The notes under the pieces are model-generated. The model saw only the letters and a program-made list of their open reading frames with translations. It ran no database searches and was not told where the DNA came from. This document shows positions 29,400 through 37,715 of a DNA stretch of 64,000 nucleotides, in pieces. The DNA is from a virus. Numbering within the stretch: the first letter of the stretch is position 1; every line of letters starts with the position of its first letter. The DNA lies in the IMG/VR virus record IMGVR_UViG_3300045923_000041, positions 1 through 64,000 of that record; one strand, 5' to 3'. The translations under genes and the position numbers were made by a program.

Positions 29400-30868
29400 A
29401 CGTTGTTGAGAAGGTCGGTTTCGTCCTGCACGCCCATGCCCGGAGCCGAGTTGTAGAGGTCGAGGTTACGCATGCGCCGGCAGGTGAAGTCCACCTCGGC
29501 GAGGAACGGCTCGAAGAGCGGGTTGTCCCGGTTCTTGAGGCACGAGAACTTCGTCTGCCCCTGTGCACGCAGTTCCTGGCTGAGATAGGTAGCCGTGACC
29601 ACGTCTGCGGAGCGCTCGGCCTCGTTCGAGTACGAGAGCGCTTGCAAGTTCTTGTAGATGCCGTCGTTCTTCTCCGCCTCGGTCTTGCCGGTACGGTTGA
29701 TCTGGAAGAGCAGGAGCGTCGGCATCCCCTCGCCGTGGTTGAAGTGCAAGGCGAACTTCTTGGCGTCGCGGAGGATGGTGTTCAGCTCGATCGTGTAGTC
29801 CTTCTTGCTGCGGTTCTTCTTGCGGGCTTCCATGAGGCCACCGTGGTCCAGAACCGTGAACCCGATCTCGGATTGCTTGTGAAGCAGCTCCACTTCGATC
29901 CGCGCTTCGTCGAAGTCCACGTCGTGGTCGGGAGCCCACGTGTGGAACTCGCAGTAGTCCGGGTTGTGCGTGAAGTCGTCGATGACCTTCTGGTAGAAGA
30001 TCTCTTCCTCGGGCGTGAGGTCCCCGTCGCGCACCTTGCGGTAATCGAGTGCCTTGTAGCCCTCCAACGCCCAACGAGGGTGCGAGGAGTGCATGACGTA
30101 GATGAGCCGGCGGATGTGCTCGTAGCCCATCTCGAACGTCGCATACATGACGTTCGTGCGGTAGCGAGTGACCAGGTTGTAGCACCAGTTGGTTGCGAAG
30201 GTGCTCTTCAACTCCCCGGCGAACGCCGCGTGGATGTGCAGCTCCTTCTTCTTCAAGCCGTGACAGATGGTGTCGATCCGGTCGATGCCCGTGAAGCGGC
30301 CCCAGACCTTGTCCTTGTTCAGCTTCGCTGTCAGGTACTCGTCCCAGACCTCTTGACCATCCTTGCGGATGTCACCCCTTTGGCGTGACCCGCCTTCGAG
30401 GACGATCAGGTCGTTGGCCTTGCTGACGAAGTGCATGATGCCGTCTTGCACTCCGCGGCGCTGGATCTCCTCCCGACCCTCCTTGATGGTCAGGCCCTTC
30501 GTGACAATCTGATGGGCCTCCTTGAGAAGCTCCGTCACCTTGCGCTGATTCTGCTGCTCGATGAGAGTCTTGAGCAGGTGCGCGAAGTTGGTACGGATGT
30601 AGAACTGCGCTGCCTCGATGTCCTTGAGGCGCTCGGTAACTTCCGTGTCCTTCTCGAAGTAGTCCCGGACCGTCTCGATGGACGGCATCTCCATGTTCGG
30701 CTGGAAGTACGACCCGAGGAACTTGTAGATCGCCGTGTCCTCTGGCAGCTCCCACTCCAGGGGTGACTCCCGGATGCGCTGGAAGTTGAGCAGGAGGTTG
30801 TCCTGCGTGAGACCACGTTCTTGCGAGGTCGCGCCGAAGTCGATAACGGAGCGGAGCAGGCGCTTCAT
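29396..30868 (-). CDS. dnaB: DnaB-like replicative helicase with atypical Walker A
   Basis: 490 residues with the DnaB layout: an N-terminal helical domain, a linker and a RecA-type core. FTGIDRIDTICHGLKKKELHIHAAF leads into the P-loop, VMYATFEMGYEH follows, then IGFTVLDHGGL (Walker B) and GMPTLLLFQINR. The P-loop reads AFAGELKST, so the glycines expected in GxxxxGK(S/T) are replaced by A and L. I checked this in the nucleotide sequence. It is the probable fork helicase, flanked by a primase-type and a loader-like protein. Confidence 0.85.
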   Translation of the reverse strand: MKRLLRSVIDFGATSQERGLTQDNLLLNFQRIRESPLEWELPEDTAIYKFLGSYFQPNMEMPSIETVRDYFEKDTEVTERLKDIEAAQFYIRTNFAHLLKTLIEQQNQRKVTELLKEAHQIVTKGLTIKEGREEIQRRGVQDGIMHFVSKANDLIVLEGGSRQRGDIRKDGQEVWDEYLTAKLNKDKVWGRFTGIDRIDTICHGLKKKELHIHAAFAGELKSTFATNWCYNLVTRYRTNVMYATFEMGYEHIRRLIYVMHSSHPRWALEGYKALDYRKVRDGDLTPEEEIFYQKVIDDFTHNPDYCEFHTWAPDHDVDFDEARIEVELLHKQSEIGFTVLDHGGLMEARKKNRSKKDYTIELNTILRDAKKFALHFNHGEGMPTLLLFQINRTGKTEAEKNDGIYKNLQALSYSNEAERSADVVTATYLSQELRAQGQTKFSCLKNRDNPLFEPFLAEVDFTCRRMRNLDLYNSAPGMGVQDETDLLNNV

Positions 30869-31758
30869 CGTGAACCCCTCTTGCTCTTGAACTTGAACTT
30901 CTTGGGCGCTTTGGGCGCATCCAGGTCCGCGAGGTCAGGTCGGCCGAGGTCATCTCCCCCGGACGCTGGCTCCGGATCTGGATCGGACGATGGTTCCCAC
31001 TCCTCGACGCTCAGAGCCGCATCCGGGGGTGCAGAGACAAGGACGTTCTGCGGTCCAGAGTAGACGTACGGCGCAGGCCGGTCATCTTGCTCCTCGGAGG
31101 GCGTCGAGGTGCTGGGCACATCGAGCACTTCGAAGTGCGAGAAGATGTAGTCGGCGACATCCTCGCTGTACGAGTGATGGCCGACAACGAATGGGTAGTC
31201 TGCCTTGTCCACGATCCACGTCGCCTTGTGGGCGACTTCGCGAAGCATGAGTGCTTCCTTCAACGCGCCGGCCATCGCGACGTTCTTGTGGCCCAGATAC
31301 CCGAGAAGAAGAATCACGAGGTCGTGGTCGCAGACCAGATCTGAGAGCGAGTTGTACGACTTGGTCGTCTCACGCTCTTCCTTCGGCTTGACCCGTGCCG
31401 ACTCGTTGCCGACGAACACATTCTTGATCCTCTCGTCGGTGACGATGAGAAAGCGGAACATCAACCCCTTGCAGATGAGCGCGTAACGGAAGTGAGCGAT
31501 CATGTCGCTCCACCGGCCGCGCAAGAAGAGGTTGTCCGCAGTCTTGTCATCGAGCGGCGGATCATCTGGGACTGGCCCACGCACGAACAGCGGCGAGGAC
31601 TGGATCTTCCTGGCGCGAGCGATCTCCGGCCCCAAGTGCTGCCGCATCATCCGGCGCCGTGCGCAACTGCACAGGCGACTGTGCATGTCGTCCACACGGA
31701 TCTTCCCTCGCCCGTTGCAAATCTCGCAGACTGTCTCTCGCTCGATAGGGGGCGCCAT
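30865..31758 (-). CDS. Helicase-loader-like protein with zinc finger
   Basis: 297 residues. The N-terminal zinc element is CEICNGRGKIRV ... CSCARRRMMRQ. The middle (LVCDHDLVILLLGYLGHKNVAMAGALKEALMLREVAHKATWIVD) resembles the Walker B/sensor part of DnaC/IstB-type AAA+ proteins, but no Walker A is visible. The C-terminus is acidic, Pro-rich, and ends in a basic stretch (PKKFKFKSKRGSR). It is next to the helicase and overlaps it by 4 nt. The loader role is inferred from position; the family cannot be named with confidence. Confidence 0.62.
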   Translation of the reverse strand: MAPPIERETVCEICNGRGKIRVDDMHSRLCSCARRRMMRQHLGPEIARARKIQSSPLFVRGPVPDDPPLDDKTADNLFLRGRWSDMIAHFRYALICKGLMFRFLIVTDERIKNVFVGNESARVKPKEERETTKSYNSLSDLVCDHDLVILLLGYLGHKNVAMAGALKEALMLREVAHKATWIVDKADYPFVVGHHSYSEDVADYIFSHFEVLDVPSTSTPSEEQDDRPAPYVYSGPQNVLVSAPPDAALSVEEWEPSSDPDPEPASGGDDLGRPDLADLDAPKAPKKFKFKSKRGSR

Positions 31759-31764
31759 CGGGAA

Positions 31765-31776
31765 CCCCTACACCGA
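31765..31776 (-). promoter_or_regulatory. GGTGTAGGGG start-proximal motif
   Basis: Minus-strand TCGGTGTAGGGG ends 6 nt before the ATG of the zinc-finger loader-like gene, with the TGTAGG core 8 nt before it. It sits in the gap after the SNF2 helicase gene. Confidence 0.52.
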
Positions 31777-31783
31777 ACGGACG

Positions 31784-33562
31784 TCAGGTAGCGCGCATTC
31801 GGCCGAGCAAATCCTTCGCCGAAGACTTCTCCTTCTCGAACGAAAGTGCCCCCAGCGCGGCCTCTCCGAGCACTGTATCTACGAGGTTCTTCTTGCCATG
31901 GAGAAGCTCAAGCACATGGTGATCGATGGTCTTCTTCTCCTTGGCGGTCTTGCCGGGACGCACTGCCACGATGTGGTAGACCATGACCGTCGAGTGGATT
32001 GACCCGATGCGTACGGGCCTGCCGAGAAGCTGCACATAGTTGCCGTAGGACCAGGGCGCGTCCATGAAGACCATGGCGCTCGCTGCCTGAAGGTTGATCG
32101 CTTCCGAGCCGGCGTCCGTGATGAAGACCACCTTCGTGTCGGAGGCCAGGTCTTGAAAGCGCTTCTGCGCCTCCTGGCGGGCCTTGTCGTTCTCCTTGCC
32201 CGTGATTCGAACGCTCTTGATCTTCAGCTTGTTGAGTACCTCGACGAGCCGGGTCACGTACTTCTCGAAGCGCGTGTAGATGATGACCTTCTCGTCCTCC
32301 AGCTCCGTCGTCAGAAGCTCGACCAGGGCCTCTTCCTTGGCGCTCTGCTCGTTGACCTTGTCAGGGTTCTCGTCGAGAGCGAACTCGGACACCTCGTCGC
32401 CCGCCTTGAACTTGAGCAGGGCGAGCGAGTTGACGATCTCCTGGCAGTAGATGAGCGAGGCCATCGCCTTCGCCTCGGAGTAGTCCTTGACCTCCCCGTC
32501 GCCGAGCATGAGCACGCCCGAGAGAGCCTCACCGTACTTCGTGTCCTCCGCAGGAGACAGCTCGCAGACGATCTCTTTCGTGATGAGCTTCGGCAGCTCG
32601 TTGGAGACCATGTGCTTGGCCCGGCCGATGAAGAACGGGTCGATCTTGTTCCGGAACTCCGCCAGGCGGCGATAGCCAACGACGATGGGGATCTTTCGAC
32701 CCCCTGGGACGGACTGAAGCTTGACGACGCAGTATTCGTCCATGAACGCCGACTTCGTACCGAAGAGCGGCGGCTGGATGACCTTGAAGATGGAGAACCC
32801 CTCCATGAGGTTGTTCTTCAACAGCGTCGCGGTCAGGCCGTAACAACGACTCGCCCTGTCGGACAGGTAGCGGCACACCTGCCAGCGCTTGGTCCCCGTG
32901 TTCTTGAAAGCCGTGGCCTCGTCGTAAATGATGCAAAGACCCTTCATGTCCGCCGTGATGCGGTCGAAGAGCCCCGCCGCGACCGGGGCCTTGGGGTCCG
33001 GCTTGCCGTTCGGCAGCGTGGGCTTGAACGATCCGGAGTCCCAATCGCGCACGAGGATCGAGTAATTGACGAGCAGGACCACCTTCTCGGCGTCCGGGCC
33101 AGTGGGAGCGTTGCGGAACTCCTCGTAGGCGCGGATCCTCTCCTCGGGCTTGCCGGCGGCAACGATGGGTCGGATGCCTGTCGTGAACCGCTTGATCTCC
33201 CCGGCCCACTGCCACAGGGCGCTCTTCGGGGTCACAACGATGACCTTGTTGTCCGGCTCCTTGGGCCAGAGGTAGGCCAGAGCCGCGAGCACCTGGATGG
33301 TCTTGCCGAGCCCAGTACCATCTCCCAGGATCAGCCGCTTCATCGCGAGCAGGTGGTAGATGCCGATGTACTGGTAGTAGCGGAGCTTGAACGGGATGAT
33401 GGCCCCGTCCTTCTCGATCTCCGTCCGCAGAAGCGGTGTAGGCTTCAACGTGAGGGTCGTGGACTTGCGGACCTCAAGCAAGTGCTCATAGGTCTTCCGA
33501 AGCTTCTCCAGCCCCGCCCTCTCTTCGGCAGTCGGTTCCCGGGTCTTCTTCTTGGCTGCCAT
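31784..33562 (-). CDS. SNF2-family DNA-dependent ATPase/helicase
   Basis: 592 residues. Walker A is GDGTGLGKT, Ia is VVTPKSALWQWAGEI, motif II is IIYDEATAFKN (a DEAT variant of DEAH), and the C-terminal lobe has VVFITDAGSEAINLQAA and LLGRPVRIGS (motif VI). The layout matches stand-alone SNF2 ATPases of phages, which may remodel protein-DNA complexes or act in DNA repair or recombination. It follows the GGTGTAGGGG element and starts the replication-repair block on this strand. Confidence 0.88.
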   Translation of the reverse strand: MAAKKKTREPTAEERAGLEKLRKTYEHLLEVRKSTTLTLKPTPLLRTEIEKDGAIIPFKLRYYQYIGIYHLLAMKRLILGDGTGLGKTIQVLAALAYLWPKEPDNKVIVVTPKSALWQWAGEIKRFTTGIRPIVAAGKPEERIRAYEEFRNAPTGPDAEKVVLLVNYSILVRDWDSGSFKPTLPNGKPDPKAPVAAGLFDRITADMKGLCIIYDEATAFKNTGTKRWQVCRYLSDRASRCYGLTATLLKNNLMEGFSIFKVIQPPLFGTKSAFMDEYCVVKLQSVPGGRKIPIVVGYRRLAEFRNKIDPFFIGRAKHMVSNELPKLITKEIVCELSPAEDTKYGEALSGVLMLGDGEVKDYSEAKAMASLIYCQEIVNSLALLKFKAGDEVSEFALDENPDKVNEQSAKEEALVELLTTELEDEKVIIYTRFEKYVTRLVEVLNKLKIKSVRITGKENDKARQEAQKRFQDLASDTKVVFITDAGSEAINLQAASAMVFMDAPWSYGNYVQLLGRPVRIGSIHSTVMVYHIVAVRPGKTAKEKKTIDHHVLELLHGKKNLVDTVLGEAALGALSFEKEKSSAKDLLGRMRAT

Positions 33563-33569
33563 CGCCCCG

Positions 33570-33581
33570 CCCCTACACCGG
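33570..33581 (-). promoter_or_regulatory. GGTGTAGGGG start-proximal motif
   Basis: Minus-strand CCGGTGTAGGGG ends 7 nt before the ATG of the SNF2 gene, with the TGTAGG core 9 nt before it. Confidence 0.52.
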
Positions 33582-33601
33582 GCGCTGGGGCTCCTGGGCG
33601 C

Positions 33602-34960
33602 TTAGCTCAGGATGGGCAGAAGCAGATCTAGCTGTTCCTTCGGGAGCTTACCGATGGCGTAGAACGAGACCATCTCGGCGAAGTTCTCGCCGGGGCCGCC
33701 CTTCTTGGCGTAGCCCGTGATGAAGTCCAGCGGGTCCACCTTCTGCTCAACACCGTTGAGCTTGAAGAACATGGCCGCCGGCATGACGATCGTCTCCCTG
33801 CGGGCGATGGGGAACTTGTGCTCCTCATCGGGCTCGTGCTCAGCCCGGCCCTTCTCTGCGCAGACGAAGCACCGCAGAGGGTTGGCCGGGGCGAGCTTCA
33901 CGGAGCGGCGACGGGTATCGCGCTCGATGACCTTCCAAGGCTCCCCCTTATAGGGGACTGACGCGCCAAACGCGGGCAGCTCGGTTTCCGACATGAAGCC
34001 CGTGTGCGTGTTGATCGTGGAGTAGAGCTGCGAGATCTCGTGCTCTTTGCCTTGCAGGAACTTGTGCTCCAGCCGGTGCGTCAGCTCGTGACAGAGAACC
34101 CGGACGGTGTCCATGTTCACCTTCGAGTCGGCACGAATGAACATCTCGTCCTTGGCGACGACGTAGAACGCCGCCCAGTTGGGCCGCTCGATGCGGTTGG
34201 ACAGGATGATGTCCCCGTAGTTGACCTTCCCCAAGCCGATGCCTGCCATCTTTTGAGCGGCCTCTTCGGCGAGCTTGGCGATGTTCTGCATCTGCTCCGT
34301 GCTGAAGCCGCCCGAGTTGACGAGCGTGAAAGGCCCGGCCTTGAACCGCGTTGCGCCCTCTCCCTCGCCTGCGTGCTGCTTGCCCTGGCTGATCGCGATC
34401 TCGAAGACCTTCTCCTGCTTGCGGAAGTCTTCGAGGAAGTCGAGGTAGATCTGGACAGCCTTGGCTCGCGCCTCTTCGTAGGTGCGGCCCCGTGTGCTGA
34501 AGCGCGGCGTACGGGCGTAGAACTTCGCGATAGCCTCAATCGCTTTGCGAGGCTTCGGCGGCAGCACAAGCTGTTGCAGGATGGCCCAGCACAGGTTCTG
34601 CGCGACGTCCTGGATCTTGCCCCATCCGTGCTGCATCGAGTGAGTGGTGATCTCGTACGACAGGTCGCGCTCTTTGCGACGCTTGCCGTCCTGGGACTCT
34701 TCGATGGTCTGGACCAGCGCGTTCTCACGGACGGCCTTGATCTTCTCGGCGGGGGCGCCTTCGGCCTGTAGCTTCGTGACCTCGGCGAATGCCTCCACGT
34801 ACTTCTTGGCCATCGCCTCCTTCTCGGCGTACTTGGCCACGGCCCTCTTGAACTGCGCAAGCAGATCCCCGGGGTCGCCGAAAGAGTCGGCCCGCTTCGA
34901 ACGTTCGGCGACCCGCGAGGCGAGGACGACGCGCTCTACAACTCGATCCAAGGACTTCAT
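33602..34960 (-). CDS. Zinc metallopeptidase-like protein with N-terminal RVAER tag, 452 aa
   Basis: The N-terminal stretch VVLASRVAERSKRADSF recalls the RVAARY tag of proteins at 12-14 kb. A long helical domain follows. The zinc motif is VLCHELTHRLEHKF, with possible third ligands downstream. A CFVCAEKGRAEHEPDEEHKFP knuckle lies near the C-terminus. It might process tagged virion proteins, as the other HExxH protein might. The similarity of both to known peptidase families is limited to the motif. Confidence 0.72.
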   Translation of the reverse strand: MKSLDRVVERVVLASRVAERSKRADSFGDPGDLLAQFKRAVAKYAEKEAMAKKYVEAFAEVTKLQAEGAPAEKIKAVRENALVQTIEESQDGKRRKERDLSYEITTHSMQHGWGKIQDVAQNLCWAILQQLVLPPKPRKAIEAIAKFYARTPRFSTRGRTYEEARAKAVQIYLDFLEDFRKQEKVFEIAISQGKQHAGEGEGATRFKAGPFTLVNSGGFSTEQMQNIAKLAEEAAQKMAGIGLGKVNYGDIILSNRIERPNWAAFYVVAKDEMFIRADSKVNMDTVRVLCHELTHRLEHKFLQGKEHEISQLYSTINTHTGFMSETELPAFGASVPYKGEPWKVIERDTRRRSVKLAPANPLRCFVCAEKGRAEHEPDEEHKFPIARRETIVMPAAMFFKLNGVEQKVDPLDFITGYAKKGGPGENFAEMVSFYAIGKLPKEQLDLLLPILS

Positions 34961-36216
34961 GGTGTGGCCTTACCACCCTTGATCTGCTCTGCGGCCTTCA
35001 CGAGAACGGCCATCGCAGGCGCAGGCAGATCCTTGAAACGCTCCACGAACGCCTCCAGGATGAGCGCGGCCTTGGCCTTGGGCATCCGGGTGATGTTCTT
35101 CTTGGTCCCCGAGTAATAGCGGTCGCCGAAGATCGCGTCGATGAGCTTCTTGCCCCCGAGCTTGAGCCGACAGAAGGTGTTCCAGTCGGTCTCCGACAGG
35201 TCGTGATCCTTACCGTTGAGCACGAGGCTGATCTTGTAGTAGTCGCCGTGGTACCCGCCATCCCAGTACATGTGTGAAGGCGGTGGCACCGGGAAGTAGC
35301 CCGGCTTGCGCTCCTCCCCGCCGAAACGGTGGTCAAGGTCCACCTTCATCTCGACGACATGCTTGCGATTCGCCACGGAGGGATCGTCATCGGAGACCAT
35401 CCCAAGTTCGACCATCATGTGCTTGGTGGACAGCGAGGGAGTGCCTGTTGCGGGCATCGTTTCGGTGAACTGCTTGCCGCGGGCGTCGCGCACCTTGTGA
35501 TTGAAGTGAACGGTGATGTCCATGCCCTGGAGGGCCTTGACGATGTTACCCACGAGCCAAGACGGCGTCACGTTCGCGGGCTTGGGGTGCTCGTAGACGC
35601 GGATCTTGTAGATGTCCTCCCCGCGACCGCCACCGATGTAGTACGCCTTGTACGCCTGGTTCTCCACGCCAACGAAGACGTAGTTCGAGCCCGTCTGGCC
35701 CACGGCCACCCACCCGCGCTTGCGGCTGGTGGACTCGTCTCCGGAGTAGTCGCCCTCGCCCTTCTGCATCTCCGTGACGAAGAGCCACTCGACACCAGCA
35801 GGGACGCCCGCCTTGGCCTTGGCCTCGTCGAACGTAACCTTCAGGTCCGGTGGAGGAGGCTGAGGCGGCGTGTAGTCCCGAGGGGTGCTGTAGTTGTGCG
35901 GCGAGTGCGACGGTCCGGCGTCCCGATCAGCATCCATGCGGCCGCGCAGGATTTCCGCAGCAACGTTGATCTCCGTTGCTTCCTTGGGGTCGGCTGCGCC
36001 GCCCAAGCCCTTGTAGTTGATCGCGATGAGCTTGTCGCGCTGACGCTTGCGTACTTCGTCTTCGCTCGGGGTTGCCCCGGACGGGAAGCCGAGCGTTTCG
36101 AGGGCCTGGCTCCAGCTCATCGCCTTCACGAGGCGTCCGTAGAACTTGCGGTAGTGCGCCGAGCCACGACGGTCGTAATCGTAGCCCTGACCCTGTCTGT
36201 CTTGCAACGACCTCAT
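34957..36216 (-). CDS. J-domain-like protein with C-terminal beta-rich domain, 419 aa
   Basis: The segment MSWSQALETLGFPSGATPSEDEVRKRQRDKLIAINYKGLGGAADPKEATEINVAAEIL has the helical rhythm and E-x-R/K spacing of a J domain, but the HPD tripeptide that stimulates DnaK is replaced by INYKG. A Pro-rich linker (TPPQPPPPD) precedes a beta-rich domain (RGWVAVGQTGSNYVFVGVENQAYKAYYIGG) and a helical C-terminus. It is probably not a DnaK cochaperone. The N-terminus may have been repurposed for protein contacts. Start overlaps the neighbour by 4 nt. Confidence 0.66.
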   Translation of the reverse strand: MRSLQDRQGQGYDYDRRGSAHYRKFYGRLVKAMSWSQALETLGFPSGATPSEDEVRKRQRDKLIAINYKGLGGAADPKEATEINVAAEILRGRMDADRDAGPSHSPHNYSTPRDYTPPQPPPPDLKVTFDEAKAKAGVPAGVEWLFVTEMQKGEGDYSGDESTSRKRGWVAVGQTGSNYVFVGVENQAYKAYYIGGGRGEDIYKIRVYEHPKPANVTPSWLVGNIVKALQGMDITVHFNHKVRDARGKQFTETMPATGTPSLSTKHMMVELGMVSDDDPSVANRKHVVEMKVDLDHRFGGEERKPGYFPVPPPSHMYWDGGYHGDYYKISLVLNGKDHDLSETDWNTFCRLKLGGKKLIDAIFGDRYYSGTKKNITRMPKAKAALILEAFVERFKDLPAPAMAVLVKAAEQIKGGKATP

Positions 36217-36220
36217 GATC

Positions 36221-36628
36221 TCACCTCAGGGTCGGCTTGAGCCGATTGAGCACCGTGATGTTCGCGTCCAGGACCCCGAGCTTGTGGCGCATGATGTCGA
36301 GCGCCTTCACGTGGTCGAACTCCTTGCACGAGAAGATGTCGAGGCTGAAGAAGCGCTGGAGCGGCCAGCAATGCACGCTCAGATGGCTCGTCGAGATGAT
36401 GCAGGTGCCGGTGATGCCGCCCTCATCCTCGAACTTGCCCGTCTCCTCGACGCGCTTGAGCACTTCGGGATCCACGGGAACCTCGATGAAGTCGGGTCCC
36501 TTGAGGATCGCCATGTCGAGTGCCTTCACCACGTCGCGGAAGAGCCCCGTCAGGTTCTCCGCCGTGAAGACCTTCGCGTCCTTGACGTACCCGTCCACCA
36601 CCACGTGGCGGCCTGCCGATGCGTTCAT
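36221..36628 (-). CDS. speD: S-adenosylmethionine decarboxylase-like protein (SpeD fold)
   Basis: 135 residues, the usual length for prokaryotic SpeD. Catalytic positions match the T. maritima type exactly in spacing: the processing serine in STSHLSVH (S81), the histidine at +5 (H86, VHCWP) and the cysteine at +20 (C101, DIFSCKEF). The N-terminus GRHVVVDGYVKD also fits. The self-cleaving serine would give a pyruvoyl group. The enzyme could make decarboxylated SAM for spermidine, or act on another amino acid, since phage SpeD homologues with ornithine or arginine decarboxylase activity are known. Polyamines can neutralise packaged DNA. Confidence 0.85.
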   Translation of the reverse strand: MNASAGRHVVVDGYVKDAKVFTAENLTGLFRDVVKALDMAILKGPDFIEVPVDPEVLKRVEETGKFEDEGGITGTCIISTSHLSVHCWPLQRFFSLDIFSCKEFDHVKALDIMRHKLGVLDANITVLNRLKPTLR

Positions 36629-36643
36629 CTCTCTTGGGGCCCT

Positions 36644-37102
36644 TCATGCACGCTTGGACGTTGGAATGAACAGACTACCAGCCGAGCGCATCTCGACTTC
36701 GGGCCTTGCGGCCACCCCCTGATACTGCTCCAGTGCCGCGTTCACGATCTGCGTGATGAAGTGTCCAGGTGACGCCTTGGGCGACAGATCGAAGGCCAGC
36801 TCGTGCTTCCGACCACCGCCACCGTGCGCTCCCATAGACTGGTAGTCCAGGACGGCGATGACCTGCAAACCCTCATCGAACGAGAGAGTCACGCGGAACT
36901 GGTGCATGAGGTCCCCCGCGCGTGCGAGCACCTCGACTTCGGCCCGCATGTGGCCCTCGTTGAACTTCGCACCGGACACATGCGCGTGCGTGCCGCTCGC
37001 GATACCTGCCCCGATCTTCTCGGCGATCGAGGTGAGGTAGTTCGCGACCAGGCTTTCCAGCCCCGCATCCGCGACCTTGCGACGATCGTAGGTGTAGCTC
37101 AC
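36644..37102 (-). CDS. Hypothetical protein, 152 aa
   Basis: The GTG start (MSYTYDRRKVADAGLESL) overlaps the next gene's stop (GTGA). Helical N-terminus, then beta strands (THAHVSGAKFNEGHMRAEVEVLARAG, FRVTLSFDEGLQVIAVLDYQS) around a Gly/His-rich loop (MGAHGGGGRKHEL). It could be a small beta-sandwich. The Tyr-Thr-Tyr-Asp start resembles its upstream neighbour (MYDRRSSF). No function is assigned. Confidence 0.62.
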   Translation of the reverse strand: MSYTYDRRKVADAGLESLVANYLTSIAEKIGAGIASGTHAHVSGAKFNEGHMRAEVEVLARAGDLMHQFRVTLSFDEGLQVIAVLDYQSMGAHGGGGRKHELAFDLSPKASPGHFITQIVNAALEQYQGVAARPEVEMRSAGSLFIPTSKRA

Positions 37103-37383
37103 GGCTCGCTCTCCTCGCGTCGTGTCTCTTGCCGCTCTTCGCGACGAAAACGATGACTGCCTCCGGGCTTGTGAGCCCAAACGCCAGCCTCAATGTACCC
37201 GATGTTGAACCTGGCCAAGATCGTCTCGATCTCGGCGGCAACGGGCAGCTCCGCAGGGTCTTCAACCCAACCACGGCTACGCCCCTTGCGAACTACCTCA
37301 CTGGCGATGAAGGCAGCATCCTCCAGCGCGCCGTCGTAGTGAAGGTTCGCCCGACGTTCGAAGGAAGAGCGACGGTCGTACAT
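37099..37383 (-). CDS. Small hypothetical protein, 94 aa
   Basis: The ATG MYDRRSSFERRANLHYDGALEDAA is supported by a CGGAG-like region 5 nt after the neighbouring lipoprotein stop. A short helical domain, an Arg/Glu-rich C-terminus (HRFRREERQETRREESEP) and no cysteines. Both this and the following protein begin with YDRR, hinting at a small gene family or a shared signal. Unknown role. Confidence 0.58.
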   Translation of the reverse strand: MYDRRSSFERRANLHYDGALEDAAFIASEVVRKGRSRGWVEDPAELPVAAEIETILARFNIGYIEAGVWAHKPGGSHRFRREERQETRREESEP

Positions 37384-37388
37384 CTCCG

Positions 37389-37715
37389 TCAGTTCTTGCA
37401 CGCCCAGCCGCACGCGCGAATCGCTGCTTGCGACTTCGCTGCGGAGAGGCAAAGAGTGTTGGGGTGCGGCATCCCGGGATCAGCCAGCATGTTGGAACAT
37501 GTCGAGGCGCAATCCGCGAAGGCACCCTCAGGGCACCCGACTGCGGCCGCTGCTGCACACGCCGCAGCGCACGGGCTCGAAGCCGGTGCGGGAGTGGGCA
37601 CAGGAACGGGCACGGAAGAGTCCGTGGCGTCGGGGGGAGGCGTGACGTTCGACGGCGTGCAACCTGGCATCGCCATGAAAGCCGACAGGCATGCGAGAAA
37701 AGCGAGGGTCTTCAT
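37389..37715 (-). CDS. Lipoprotein, cysteine-rich, 108 aa
   Basis: Starts MKTLAFLACLSAFMAMPGC: a basic n-region, a hydrophobic core and a lipobox (AMPGC) with the cleavage cysteine at residue 19. The mature part has a Thr/Pro-rich linker (VPVPVPTPAPASSP) and then a cysteine cluster (CAAACAAAAAVGC ... C ... C ... C), likely disulphide-bonded outside the membrane. It precedes the papain-like peptidase gene in the transcript order. Possible roles are an outer-membrane spanin or a superinfection-exclusion lipoprotein. Confidence 0.72.
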   Translation of the reverse strand: MKTLAFLACLSAFMAMPGCTPSNVTPPPDATDSSVPVPVPTPAPASSPCAAACAAAAAVGCPEGAFADCASTCSNMLADPGMPHPNTLCLSAAKSQAAIRACGWACKN

